The notes under the pieces were generated by a model. It saw only the letters and a list, made by a program, of their open reading frames with translations. It was not told where the DNA came from and ran no database searches. Position numbers and translations under genes: made by a program. From Syngnathus acus (Eukaryota > Chordata > Actinopteri > Syngnathiformes > Syngnathidae), in contig NC_051088.1 in NCBI RefSeq assembly GCF_901709675.1, positions 11,230,193 to 11,294,192 on the forward strand: DNA of 64,000 nucleotides. The letters are read 5' to 3'. Position 1 is the first letter of the stretch. Each line of letters begins with the position of its first letter. Shown here piece after piece: positions 11,301-22,659 of the stretch.

Positions 11301-14300
11301 GGTTATAAAAAAATGCTAACTTGGCTTTATATTTGCGATTCTCATGAAATACAAAGCGACGCAGGTGCTACACGACATTGTTCACAAACCCATCACCTGA
11401 TTTCGATCAGTGAAAGCGCCTCATTTCTCACGCGCATGAAAACCACTTTTGCTTGTTGCGGTTAATTTTGCTCATTAAAAACCTGATCCAAAAAGGTTCA
11501 TTTCAAATCTGTCAAACTAAGTGAACTAAATGATCGAATAACAAATATTCAAGTAGCAAGGGCATTAAAAGTGATCAAATTCAAAATTTTACAGATCCCA
11601 TTTTAATGCCTGCTCTTTCTGAAGGCTGCTGCTTGTTAGGGTTCTTCTCTAGCACAACCATAGTGCTATGACAGTAACACCAGGAAATATGTAAAAGGAA
11701 AAGCTGAACAAACACTCAGGCACGCTTGGCTGTCACCAACTCGAGAAGACAGGAGCCCAACAGTATCACTGTTCTCCCAAGTGTTCATTTAACAAGTCAC
11801 AAGCCTGTTTCTGTTTACTGTGGAGAGGAACCTGGTGAGCTCCGTCCAAAAAACACAAATTCCAGTGCTGCTGGAATTTTTTTTTCCATTGAAACCACAC
11901 AACACAAACAACCCTTTCCTTTTCCCCTAAAAAATGCCCCTCCACCCTCTGGTTCTATCTCGCACACATCGTGTTGGATTTCTGGAGCGGAGCAGCTGCA
12001 AAAAGGAATTCCTGGAGCCAGATTGGCAGAATCGTGCGGTCGGGAAAAAGTCAATCCTCTGGTGGGTTCCCCTGCAGGATCTGGTGGGGGCGTGAGGGGG
12101 ATACAGGGCCAAGGAGAAGCCCCGGCCAACGACAACAAACAAAGAGGCTTTCCCCGGCTCTCCCCCGGCCAGGCCGCTCCACTCCTTGACAATGGTTGTC
12201 ATGGAAGTTGTTTTCACATCATAACAGTATCAACGTGTCGACACTTTGATTCGCCTCACTTAAAAAAAGTTTGCTCGATAAACCCATGCAAACATGTCAC
12301 CTGACTACAAGAGGGGAATCTCCAACAAAGTTTAGAGAACCTTTTGCTCCAAAATAAGGAAGTCTGCTGGATGAGGCCTGACATTAATTCTGTCGGGGGG
12401 TATCGCGGGGTGGACAGGCTGAAGCACAAACATATGAGTCACCATCGATGTTATTTCCACCCAGAGTGGCGTGTCATCACACCTCGCTTGAGAAGAATGA
12501 GCTGTTTGATCACAGCAAGGAGACGAAGATGATATTGTAAATATCCTTCAATTGTTTGAGAGGAGGCTAAGATCGCCATCTGCGTCTCGGCTGATAAAAG
12601 CTACGGCACTCATTCAGAGTAAGTAAAAATATGAACTTACACTCACCGTCATCTAGGTAGGCCTGGTCCAGGTTCTCCTCCTTCACCATCACCCTCCTGG
12701 CTCTGTCGGCTGGTGTGCCCTCAGGAGGCACTCTGGCTTTCTGCTGCCCTTTGTGGGCGTACGTCTGCTGCTGGATCACGGTCGGGTATTGCTGAGGGGG
12801 TGGCGACGGGTCGTTCCCTTGCGGGGAGTAGCCTTCGCAATAAATGGCGGGCTGGTTGTCAGGATGCGCTTGGTCTCCAGCCCGAAGCAGGAGGTGGTTG
12901 GTGGGGGAGAACTGGATGATGGATGGGTGCTGGCCTCCGCCCATCGGTTCGGCAGGTGGCGCCTGGGAGCCCACGTGGACCAGGACGGAGCGGTGGGGGT
13001 CGGGGAGCACGGGCCCAGTCTGCTGATAGGTGCACGGGTTGCTGTTCAGGCTTTTCCCTGCACGAGAGAAGACAATGGCCGGGCTCTGGTTCGGGAAGCG
13101 GGATTCCTGGCCCTGGAGGTTGGAGCCCAGGCGCTGGCACGAGACCATGCTGGAAACCAGGCCGTGTTCGGGGTGGAGGACGCCGTGTGGAGGGTGGTAG
13201 TAGGAATGATGTACGCCCACGATGGGGGGCACGGCAAAGCCCATGTGATCTGAGTCGTACTCGTCTAGGGGTTCAGACTTGATGGATGGAGCTGAACAAA
13301 AACAAATAGGCACTCCAGTGAGAAAATGTCAGCTGCGATGCAATCTCAAGAGTTCACTGCATCTCCTTTGCATGCTTTGCTTCAAAAGCTGGCCATCTTT
13401 GTACCTGAATTGCTAAGGCCCAATATCAATTTAGCAAGTGTGAACACAGCATGATTAGACTTTACAGTCGCTGGCAAATGGCTTGTCATGTGATGATCTT
13501 ACACGGCAGTGGCGTGTAGCTGAAATGCTGGGGCTGACTACGTTTCCTCTTCCCGTTGAGCACGCAGAAGGTCACTTTGACAGGATGGCAGACGGACAAG
13601 TCGCGGTAGGGAGGCACTTCCACAAACAGCATGCTCTTCAAGACAACAGGAACATTTAAAAGACTCCGCTCTTCATGTGCACGGACTTGTAACACAGATT
13701 CAATCGTGCCGTGTCATATACGTACCGGCTGGCTCTTATCTTTGTCCACAGTCGCTTCCATTTCCCAAATTTGCATCCCATCTGAAAGGTGAAATCAGCA
13801 GTCGGTTACTAGTCAACATACGGTGAAGATTGCATTTGAGCTAATCGGAGAAAACAGCATTTTTATTGAATTCTGAACCAAAGTGGACACATAAATGGAA
13901 TGTCACATTCATAGTATCTAATTGTTTGACTTGGAAGTCTACTTGATTCATGGAGGATGACGTAAATCGACATTATGCATATTAGTTCCATTCACTTCAA
14001 GATGGGTAAACTTCAGTAAAAAATAATAAACACAATTTCCTCCAGTATTCACAATTCCCCAAATTACTGTGTGGTCGAATTTTACAGTTATTTAATGTTA
14101 TTTGCATTTTTATTTTTTACAAGCATAGTTGCTACCCAGTTCAAACAAGCCACACTAAGGGTCATGGTTTGTGCAGTGATGGAAACAATTTTTAAAATTA
14201 TTTCTCAATGTTTTACAAACAAGATAATAGTCAAAGAGTTTGGTCTTCTGGTGTGTCAACAAACAAGTAAATCTTTTGTTTGAATTTTCCTGAAAATGTG

Positions 14301-17300
14301 TTTACACGCAAGACGTTCTACACTGCTACATAGGAGGGGCTAATTTGCATAATAACCGGCCCCACAAGGAACTTCTCCACCAATGAGCTCAGCTGGGCGA
14401 AAATCCAGACACGTGATCAATTACTGGACTTTCTCCAGTTGCTGGACTACACTATCTGGAACAATATCAATACGCAAGCTCCTAGAATGATTCAGAATGT
14501 TCCTGTAGCTGGGAAAGCCTTTTGTCAGCTTGCTAATTAAAAGCACACGGCTTAAATGAGTCAGATGGGGGAAAATGGATTCCAAATATGTTGCCAACGG
14601 CCTACCATCAACTCCACTACTCTATGACGGCTTTCTTGGCACTTGTGTTTGTTTGCACTGTGTTGCAACTCCACTCTAAGGGAGACCCCGACATTTGCTT
14701 TGCTCGCCCCTCTGGACATAATTATGAGAGGAAGTGGAAATTCAAAAACGGGGGTTGGGCCCAGTATTGCACAAGCCGGCAGAGCTCCAGACCAACGCAG
14801 CTGTCTCCCATTCAGAAGGATTCCGCAGTTGTGCCCGCACAAAATTCTCCAAAACACCGGTAATCCCTTTTTGAAGGATTTCTTTTTCCATGTCAGCCTC
14901 ACTGTCCGTTTATTGCCGCATGGCGTAACATGGCAGCAGGGAAACCCCGTTGATTACGGTGGTACCCTCTACAAAATTTGGTATTTTTTGCGTGTAATCT
15001 AGCTATATGTCCAACCAACATACTATTTTTTTTAATGTATCAATAAAAGAACAATTAATTGTGACGGCAATGCAGCAAAGCCAGCGAAGAAGTCCAAGAG
15101 AAAGTGAAGCGTCGCGGAGATACAGTTCATTGTACGATGAAAATGTAAGCTTGAGAGTGACCTTCTGAGTCAGCAGTCACTTTCTTGTTGCGGTTATTGC
15201 AGAACTAGCGAGCGAATGCGGAAAATCACGAGAGGATGTGAAACGATGCCACTCACCCTGCGTCTTCTCCATAAAAACGACTTTGGAATCGGAGCTGAAG
15301 TTCTGCCCGCTCAGGATCATCTGCTGGCCTCCCTGAACGGAGCAGCTGTCCAAGTCCTGTTTCTCCACGATGGGAAGTTCATGTGCCGAGCGCTGAGCTG
15401 CAAGGGAGGCACTCGTGTTATGAAACTCGTTTCCCAGCTTTTGGGAAAATTAATATTTGAACCTGATGCCGATTGCACAGCCACAAAAGGTCTTATAATT
15501 CTGGCTTTGGGCATTTTTTTCAACCAAATAATTACTGTAACTTACTTTTTGACAACTATATAAGTCATGACAGTCACTAATTCGTGTACAAACTCATTCG
15601 GGCTACATCGCCACCATCAAAAAGGAACTCCGTCATAAACCAAAGACCGCCGGTGCACTATTGAAGGCAGCTATGGCAACAATTGAAACGCGCTTTTCCT
15701 TATCATTAGACATCACATCATACAATGAAGTTGCTTTAAATCAAAAAAAACAAAATACTATTCCAGTGGAACATGCAGCTTCCTCTTCCTGCACTTCATC
15801 ATCATGCAACTGAAACAACAGTGGCAAAGTGCGGTGGCAACAAACAACCGCGTAACCTTTGAACCCTCGTGCACGACTACAACCGTGACACCCGCCTGAC
15901 GGATGTCTTGCGTGCAGACAGGCAGAGACGAGATTTGACAGACCGGAAATGATGCTTCATAAAGCTGAATTTTTGCTGTCACAATTTTCTCTAACAGGAA
16001 AGTTGTGTTCCTAGCAAAGCTGAATGAAAAATGAAGCTCTTGTTTGAGTTTTGATTACACCGTCTCTTTAATAAGACTGTGTAAACAAACTTGGATGTAG
16101 CCAAGCTGCACTCACACAGTCGAGCAAACACGGAGTAACTCACGCTGCCACGCGAGCATAAAGACATCTTTGATTGCTACAAACTCATTTGAATGTTGGA
16201 GGATCAAAAAATATACAGCAGAGAAAGAAAGCAAAGAGTGTTTTCTATTTTTCTTACAACACTCGATGGGGTGCGAGGCCACTTGTAGAGAGACGCTCTG
16301 TCCTCCGGGCTGCGGTATGTGCACGCGGAACACCAGGCGGACACGCGTGTTCTTTCGCCCGACGTCCGTCTCGCCCTTCCTCAGCTCGATGTCGGCATTC
16401 CGCAGCTTCAGGATACCAGCACAGTCGATTCTGTGAGACGGAATGAATAAACACAGTGTTGGCTAAATGTTAGAAGTAGCTGTCGGCCAGAATTGGATGC
16501 ACGCCATTCGTTAGAGAGGTATCAAAAGGTATCGATTCATTGACAACAAATGGATTATCAAATTAATCGGCTTATATTTTAATTATCGAGTCATCGTCTA
16601 CAGGCATTTTTTTAACTTAAGCTTGTCTAAATCTTTTGATTTCGGGCTCTCAAAAGTAATCGTTTTCTGATTTCTTACGTTCTTCATGAAAGTGGATTTA
16701 TTTATTTATTATATTCTCACATTGCTCTCATGTTGTTCTTTGGTTCCAGGGGCATCTCCAGGACTTTGGTTCCATTGATAATCTTCTCTAAGCTGTTTGT
16801 CGTCACCGTCTTGCCGGTGATGCGGTGCACTTGGTAGAAGGCGTGCGGCTTGAGAATGCGCTCGTCCGCCGTGCCAATGAAGATTTGCAGGCCGAGCGCC
16901 TCTTTGCCTTTGTAGCCGCGCAACTGCAGAAAACAAAAAAGAATGTTGGATTGCGCAATGAGCAACAACATGAAAACGACTGTACGCCACACGTTAAACC
17001 GGTTGTGTGTCTGCCATTATTTTATTCCTGTGAAAGTGGCTTACAAAACAAAAAATCTGATGAGCAGCCGACAGAGAGCGCATTGTAGTCCAAAATGTGT
17101 TTGCTTGAATGACAAGAGATACTTTTTTTACTCCTGGGAGTGACATTTTACATCTTTGCAACATCTTTGCAACATCTTTGACGACGGCCAGTAACTATGG
17201 CAACCGCAGGGAGTGGACAGAGGAGAAACCGAGCGCAAACATGAGCGGTCGGTCGGTTGTCACGGCGACGTGCAGGAGCAGTGAGTCATGACTGAACACA

Positions 17301-20300
17301 GAGTCGGAAAAGTAAAGCGCGGGGGGGCGGGGGGGGGGTCACATGGCGGGAAGGGTGCAAGGGTGACACGGGGAAGGAGTGACAACGAGGAGGAGAGCAG
17401 CCGTGCCCAACCAGGCAGAACCCACCTGAGGCCTTTGGGCAGTGTGGAAAAGATGCAAGAACAACATAAACAGTCTCCACTGTGAACAAGCGAATGGGAC
17501 TCACGGAGCACTCCGCCAAAGGCCCAAAAATTCAGCCGATTGAAACAACAAAGATGGGCGTCGCTAGTACTTGTTTCCTGGTAACCAGCCACTCACAGGG
17601 CACAAACGTTCACACTCTTATTCGAACCTTTGGATGATTTCAAGTCTCGAATGAACCTAGCATGCAAATCTTTGGAATGGGGAAGAAGCTCATGCAAGCA
17701 CAGGTAGAACATGCAAAATTCACACCACCACATTGTCATCACAGCAATAGTGACAGCTCAATTCCCTAGAGCTGGTGTGACAATGTTCTTCTTTGGATCA
17801 TCGGGCAGTAGGTGGGGACACCCTGAATCGGTTGCCAGCCAATCGTAGGGCACACATAGACGAACAACCAGCAATTTGGAATGCCCAATTGGCCTTACCA
17901 TGCAAGGTTTTGGAATGTGGGAGGAAACCGGAGTACCCGGAGAAAACCCACGCAGGCACGGGGAGAACATGCAAACTCCACACAGGGAGGGCTGGAGGTG
18001 GAATCAAATCCGCAAACTCTGAAGTGTGAGGCGGACGTGCAACACAGTGCTCCTCCGTCCAAACTAGTTCAGAGTAATCAACAGCGCCTCTACTGATTGC
18101 AGACAAGTAATGTACCAAATTGTGTTTTTAAGTTAGTTGCTTGTCTGCAAATAGTCGAGTGTCTAGACTGGATGCCAGCACATCAATATGAAATCAAACA
18201 ACTAGGTAAATATTTTCATCTCTGCCTCAGTCTCGTGATGTGTCTGGCCTTTCAAGCAGGCTGATTTAAACAAAGCAAGAAATAGGGTCTAAAGTAGAGG
18301 TGAGACAATAAATTGATTAATCAACAAATAATTGATTATCAAATGAATAACTGATTATTTTTTCCTCTTTTGCTATTTGTGGCAGAAATCACTTTTGCAC
18401 GGTAATCACCAATCAATCACACAATCGACCGAGTTTTTATCAATGAAAAACAATGTAAATCCACAAAAAAAATTTGACTTTCACAAGTCAAAGCTTTAAT
18501 GTGAGCTCAAAAGTGGAGTTGAAGCTGTAATCGCCGCCATCAATGTTTCTTCACTTATCAAGAGATGAGACTCGAAAGCAGTGGCAGAGGAAGTCAGGTT
18601 GCGTGTGTGGTTGAAATGCTTGCAAGCCGCGTGGCGGATATCCAAAAAAAGAATATTTGTATGCGTGTTGCTCGTCCACGCTAAAGAAAACATTTCGGGG
18701 AACAGCGTGATAAAATTGTGAGACTGAACTTGTACCATTGCCTGGAATAAGAGCGTAAACAGGCAGGAAATGCAATTGGATGCTCGTAATGAGAAAGTCA
18801 CCTGAAACCAGCGATGGATTAAGTGATGGATTTCACTTGGTATCCACAATTATAAATCTTGTTGCGAACTTGGAATTTTGATTGGCCACTATGTCTGCGT
18901 TTTTGTGAAACCAGCTTAGACCCCACACCAATGCAGGTTTTAGATTCAAGTTACAAATTTCAGGTCTAACTTGTGTTTATCTCATGGTGTAATTTCACTG
19001 TTGGCCACTAGATGATGGCACATTTATTTTATTTGAGACGGCGTAAAGTTGAAAGAAGAATTCACCGGAAATACTGTTTTTGAGCACAGCCATGTTTTGT
19101 TGTTGTAATTCTTGAACATTATCTTCTGTAATTCTGCTTTTAGGCCTACAGAAAAAGTGTATATTAAAAGTGAGTTTAAAAAGTTTTAAAAATGACGTGC
19201 CGTAAATGCTATAAAAACATGCCTCGAGTATTTAGGTAGGTTATTTCCATAATGGGGATTTCACTAACTACATGGGTGGTCTGGAATGTGATCCCTGTGA
19301 TTGCGATTCAATTAATCTTCGCGGCTTGTTGTGGAGTTGCCGTAAAGATAAATTGGCATTTGCGGCGGTACCTGCACCACGGGGTGTCCTCCTGTGTGGG
19401 CCTTGACGGCGCCTCTACTTCCCTCCGTCTCGTAGTGAGCTCTGTGGTGCGGCTTTGGCTGCACCTCGATATGGAGCTCATAGTGGTCCGTGCGGCTGAG
19501 CATGGGCCATTCCAAAGGGGGAAGAGATGCCAATGGGATACTATGGGACACAAAGGGCACAGATTAGAAAATTAGAATGACACTTATTGTGTGACGTGTT
19601 CTCTCCAAATTAACCTGCAGATGCTGGAGACCAGCGGCTTCGACCAAATTGGAGGGATGACAAAGAACGGTTCTGGAGCAGGTTTGTTTTTTGAGTCCTG
19701 GTCACAGGAGACCAGGTAGTTCCCCTCGCCGTGATGCTCCGGGTACAGAGTGTAGACCTGGTTGGAGGTCTTGATGAGTTTGCTGGGCAAGCTAAAACCA
19801 TTCATGGCTTCTGGCAAGGCACTGTTTGGATAGTGGGCCCCCATGTTGTGATCCACATGGCTGTCTAGCGGGGATGGGCTGCGGGAACGGATGCCGGGCA
19901 CCAGAGTAGGATTCCTGTACATGTCGTAGGTGCGTTTGCCCTGAGGAGAGGTGGAACGGGAGCCAGAGCGCGGGGAAGGTGAGCAAGTTCCCAAGTAACC
20001 GTCCTCAGTTAGGCCGGTGCTCGGAGATGTGCCCGGGGATCCAGTTTGGATGTTCTGGAACCGGGGGCACAGGTCTCCAGGGTTTTGGCCGCTACTAGGG
20101 GACACGCAGGGGGACGCCCAGGGGGAGTAGCTCTCCGAGTGCCAGCTGGTGGACGAGTTGCTGCTGGCAGGGCTCAGGCACTGGGGCTCGCGGTAGGAGA
20201 GGTTATCATGGCCGGGTACGGTCAAGGTGGGTCGGGGGCTATTGACGCTCGGGTGGAGGTTCTGCAGGGAGTCGTGAGAGTGGCTGTAGTGCTCCCGGGA

Positions 20301-21261
20301 TGGCGTGATTTCGATGCGCGGACTCAAGGCCAGGCCTGAGGGCCGGGTATTGTCCGGGTAGTTCCGTGCTTCCTGGGCGTCATATCCCGTCAGAACCTCT
20401 GTCTGGTGTTCAATATAGGAGCGACTATAGGGCTTGATAGCATATGGGGAGACTTCCTCCAGCTGGAAGGGTTGATCGGAGTCAGGACTGAGGACTTTGT
20501 GGGACGCAAGATTTGGTTGATCTGCGCAGGAAAGAAAAAAGACCACAATTTGAATTATCAATACAGAATTACAATCATGATGCAAGTATCTGCAGCACTT
20601 TTACAGGATGCTCATTCTCTGCCTGACTGGCAATCATCCCCATCCATTTTCTGACTAGAGTATTTTCGCCCTGTAATCGATTGTTATTCTCAATGTACCA
20701 TGTGATTGGCTGGTGAAAAATGCATTGTTTGTTTATATGAATGCTTTGATTGAATGGCGAAACAAATCCTCAGTCTGGAAACCAGTCTGTTGTCTGACTA
20801 GATGTGCCCTGCAATTAATTAGTAAGAATTCCATTGCCTGTCTCGTTGTGCCAATCTATTAGTGCGCTTTAATTGACTAGTGACAAATCCATTGATTAAT
20901 TGGTGACCAAGCCATTATCTGGCCATATGATTAGGTGGTATTTTCAGAAAGTTTTTGCACCCACTCTCCCGGTTTGCGTGCCCATTAAGTTTGAACAACC
21001 TCTTACAAAGTGTCAAGAAAAAAACTACGGGTATTAAGGAATACATGACACACACCCATGGGACCCTAAATGCAAGAGTGGATGCGGGGGCACGCTTGTA
21101 TTGGCGCCAAAATCTGTTCACAAACCTTGACGTCCTCCCTCAGCCTCGCTGCTGCAAGGTGCTTCATATTCAAACAAGTACGCAAAGTCCAGATCCTCGT
21201 CGGAGCAGTTGACCCGGCTCAGCTCCTCCTCTACGCGGTTCTGGTCGTACAAGGAGCTCAT
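5234..21261 (-). CDS. nfatc2: Nuclear factor of activated T cells 2 (NFATC2), 10 coding exons
   Basis: Calcium/calcineurin-regulated Rel-family transcription factor; dephosphorylation moves it from cytoplasm to nucleus. Coding exons: 21126-21261, 19615-20521, 19372-19540, 16721-16923, 16258-16430, 15257-15397, 13726-13781, 13503-13635, 12647-13291, 5234-5289. They total 2619 nt (872 aa; human about 925) and all phases match. Visible features: acidic start [13 protein letters not shown]; calcineurin docking motif SPRIEIT (112-118); Ser-Pro repeats in exon 2; Rel DNA-binding loop [15 protein letters not shown] in exon 3; second Rel/IPT domain through exons 6-8; nuclear localisation signal KRKR (624-627); two SUMO-type sites, IKSE and VKEE; terminus VNEIICKD. 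Rel-domain residues such as [32 protein letters not shown] and [10 protein letters not shown] fit NFATC2 better than C1, C3 or C4, and synteny agrees. The teleost a/b paralogue cannot be decided. The start is the first ATG of the exon carrying the acidic motif. Confidence 0.95.
6672..6690. repeat. (GT)n microsatellite
   Basis: About nine GT units within nfatc2 intron 9. Confidence 0.9.
7590..8522. mobile_element. TA-flanked MITE, 933 bp, with internal direct repeats
   Basis: Outer termini are perfect inverted repeats beginning CCGTTTTTTTCCGTGTATAA and extending through TACGC. They are bounded by TA dinucleotides at 7590-7591 and 8521-8522, consistent with a Tc1/mariner-type TA target. GTGCG(C/T)ATTATACATGGG occurs as direct copies at 7651-7668, 8421-8438 and 8477-8494. 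Long T (about 7697-7722) and A (about 8371-8416) runs sit inside. No transposase ORF is present, so the element is non-autonomous. The family name is not known to me. Confidence 0.8.
9223..9608. mobile_element. TA-flanked MITE, 386 bp
   Basis: The left end carries CCGTATTTTCCGGACTATAA followed by GGCGCA. The right end is its inverted copy with two or three changes (GTGCGCCTTATAGTCCGG...). TA occurs at both edges (9223-9224 and 9607-9608). GGACTATAAGGCGCA is repeated in tandem near the left end. No ORF. The termini share the TACCGT-TTTTCCG pattern with the larger element at 7590-8522, suggesting one superfamily. Confidence 0.8.
12647..13291 (-). CDS. nfatc2: nfatc2 exon 9: C-terminal transactivation domain
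   Basis: 645-nt exon encoding a Pro/Gln/His-rich tail. It begins at the SUMO-type motif [10 protein letters not shown] and ends [13 protein letters not shown], which parallels human IKQEQNLDQTYLDD. Donor CG|GTGAGTG follows GATGAC (phase 1). Reading through the donor reaches a stop about 80 nt later (about 12567), so intron retention would add a short unrelated tail. Confidence 0.93.
16500..16610. repeat. Degenerate ATCGATT/TAATCG-rich repeat
   Basis: Stretches such as TATCGATTCATTG, ATCAAATTAATCGG and AATTATCGAGTCATCG recall dispersed fish repeats. A related-looking segment lies near 18300-18365. Boundaries are not visible. Confidence 0.3.
17798..18045 (-). mobile_element. Degenerate tRNA-derived SINE copy (reverse orientation)
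   Basis: On the minus strand this matches the intact SINE at 44554-44920: the CACGTCCGCCTCACA-like head, the decayed box B region, TGGAGTTTGCATGTTCTCCC, GGGTTTTCTCCGG and the GGTTGCCAGCCAATCG-type body. It lies in nfatc2 intron 3. It is older than the 44.5-kb copy, with many CpG losses. Confidence 0.8.
19615..20521 (-). CDS. nfatc2: nfatc2 exon 2: calcineurin-binding regulatory domain
   Basis: 907-nt exon encoding about residues 46-348. It holds the PxIxIT-type calcineurin site SPRIEIT, the serine-rich [12 protein letters not shown], Ser-Pro boxes ([41 protein letters not shown]) and the [13 protein letters not shown] segment ahead of the Rel domain. Acceptor CTGCGCAG and donor GTTAAT fit phases 1 in and 2 out. 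The basic patch after the third Ser-Pro block (GKRTYDM) is weaker than the human AKRRHS. Confidence 0.93.
21126..21261 (-). CDS. nfatc2: nfatc2 exon 1 (canonical start exon)
   Basis: Encodes 45 residues plus one base, beginning [18 protein letters not shown] and containing [13 protein letters not shown], the counterpart of the mammalian DELDFSILFDYE transactivation segment. It ends CAAG before GTTTGT (phase 1) and joins exon 2 to give a GAT codon. It is shorter than human exon 1 and lacks its Gly/Pro-rich leader. A CpG- and G-rich stretch lies immediately 5'. Confidence 0.88.
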
Positions 21262-21640
21262 CTGTCTAACCAACGTCTACTCCGGGTTCGGGACGAAAAG
21301 GGCGGGGGGAGGGGGGAGGCGCAATCAAGTAGAGCGCGCACTGAGTCAGGAGTCCAAAAATAAAAAATAAAACAACACTCTCACCAGGGAGCAAGAGTGC
21401 GCATGTTTCCTGTCTTCCTTGTTTGCGTGTGACTGCGGAACGATTGTCACATCATATGCACAACGCCCGCCTTCCCCCGCCTCTCTGGTAGTGTGGAACC
21501 TCCGCCAAGGCTTGCCATAAAGTCATAAATTTCAGCATTCGCCATTGGGTAGTCATTTATACCCACAACGACAACATTTGTTTTAGTTTTTTTTTTTAAA
21601 AACCTGAGCGAATATCATCTGACGTCACGCAATGATGGAT
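21262..21640 (-). promoter_or_regulatory. nfatc2 proximal promoter candidate with consensus CRE and G-rich tract
   Basis: Upstream of the canonical start codon. A perfect palindromic CRE/ATF site TGACGTCA lies at 21620-21627, about 360 bp upstream. The plus strand has a run of G-blocks at 21300-21319, 40-60 bp upstream of ATG on the template strand. No TATA box was recognised. Function is inferred from position and motifs only. Confidence 0.4.
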
Positions 21641-22601
21641 TGGTAGTTTAAACTACATTGGAACAAGAAAACAAACAAAAAAACATTACAACTAAATAAA
21701 GCGAATACAAGTAAAGTAGTTAGGATTATATATAAGTCAATATAATACAATTATATATGTAAATAATACACAGCAGTATGTATATTCATTACATTTATCA
21801 ACAATCTTTCAATTATTTCTGGCCATTGTTGTATGTATTATGATTAGAATAATAATTATAACTAAAAAAAATTTTTTAACGTTCTGGCCAAAAACTTGGT
21901 TGAAATAATTGAAAACAGTTGCTAGTTGGATTACAAGCACCAATAAATGAAACAATGCTCATATAAACAAAAAGGTGTTGGTAAAAGATTTGAATCGGGG
22001 GAAAATAAAATGTTTTTATTTTACAAGGTGATAAACCGGGCTACTTTTTCATGTTGGAAACAAGCTTTGCATTGTGCTGCTGCACCCTGGTGTCTGACAC
22101 GCTGCACTGACAACTTGCAACACAATGTACAGGACTGTCATTTCTTCAATTAAAAATGAAACAGCATATGGGATAATCACCTCATCCCAGTCAAACGGAC
22201 CCTCTTGGTGCCTTGCCAAATGGACCAGGACCAAGAATACTGCCTTCAAACTATCATCATGTGCTGGATATCCAACCCGGAAACAAATCCACTAAAATAT
22301 TAAGTAATACAAAACAATGTTTTGTTTGACAGTTAAAAAAGTGATATAAGATTTTAATAAAATAATCACTGTCAACATTTACTATGAAAATAAGAACATT
22401 AAAATTAAACCTCTCCAACGTGACAATTTTTCTAAATTGTTGGCTCTGTCCCAAAACATGGGAACATATGTAAAGGGCTAGGCGGATGATGTCAGTAGTC
22501 AACTGTAAGACAAAACATTACAGACTCGCATCGATTTAGCAACATGTAATAAATAAGCAAAATATTTGGATTACCATAGAATCACAACACTTGAGCAGTA
22601 C

Positions 22602-22659
22602 CTTGATCCATGGACCTCATGGTGTGGTACTGGGCCAGCCTCCAAGTCCCTCTAAACAT
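22602..22659 (-). CDS. nfatc2: Probable alternative first exon of nfatc2
   Basis: An ATG at 22657-22659 opens MFRGTWRLAQYHTMRSMDQ plus one G, followed by GTACTG. Phase 1 is identical to canonical exon 1, so splicing to exon 2 (20521) would replace exon 1. The peptide resembles, as I recall it, the mammalian NFATC2 alternative N-terminus ending RLGHCHPLRIMGSVDQ: both have the R-L, Y/C-H, M-R and M/V-D-Q pattern just before the junction. It lies 1.34 kb 5' of canonical exon 1. Expression is not shown by sequence, and its ATG could be partly untranslated. Confidence 0.6.

Larger units (their letters stand above)
5290..12646 (-). other. nfatc2 intron 9 (7.36 kb)
   Basis: Non-coding and AT-rich. 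It contains two TA-flanked MITEs (7590-8522 and 9223-9608), a GT microsatellite at 6672-6690 and homopolymer runs. ORFs here, such as a 171-codon minus-strand frame at 5655-6170 and a 192-codon frame at 11726-12304, show no recognisable domain and I regard them as chance. Confidence 0.7.
13503..19540 (-). other. nfatc2: nfatc2 exons 3-8: Rel homology region block
   Basis: Six exons (19372-19540, 16721-16923, 16258-16430, 15257-15397, 13726-13781, 13503-13635) encode the two-part Rel homology region, about residues 348-640. The N-terminal DNA-binding half carries [20 protein letters not shown] and the [20 protein letters not shown] core. The C-terminal IPT half carries [20 protein letters not shown] and runs to [11 protein letters not shown]. 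At the exon 4/5 junction the human AT-IDCAG becomes AI-IDCAG. Exon 7 is only 56 nt. The introns contain a reversed SINE copy (17798-18045) and low-complexity DNA. Confidence 0.93.

Noticed and set aside
11726-12304. 192-codon plus-strand ORF plus overlapping minus ORFs
   Set aside because: GC-rich patch inside an nfatc2 intron. Frames are open on both strands without family resemblance, typical of chance.
1-12646. Search for the second NFATC2 terminal exon (human ELIDTHLSWIQNIL ending)
   Set aside because: I scanned the minus strand for the Trp-Ile/Val-Gln-Asn signature in phase 1 and found no convincing match; it may be lost, divergent or missed by eye.
12753-13282. Long plus-strand ORFs (up to 166 codons)
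   Set aside because: Antisense shadows of nfatc2 exon 9.
17319-17338. G-rich tract in nfatc2 intron 3
   Set aside because: Could form a G-quadruplex but lies in low-complexity intron DNA with no positional hint of function.
22049-22249. 66-codon minus ORF (LARHQEGPFDWDEVIIPYAV)
   Set aside because: Looks superficially protein-like, but there is no homologue I recognise and no flanking splice logic; left unannotated.
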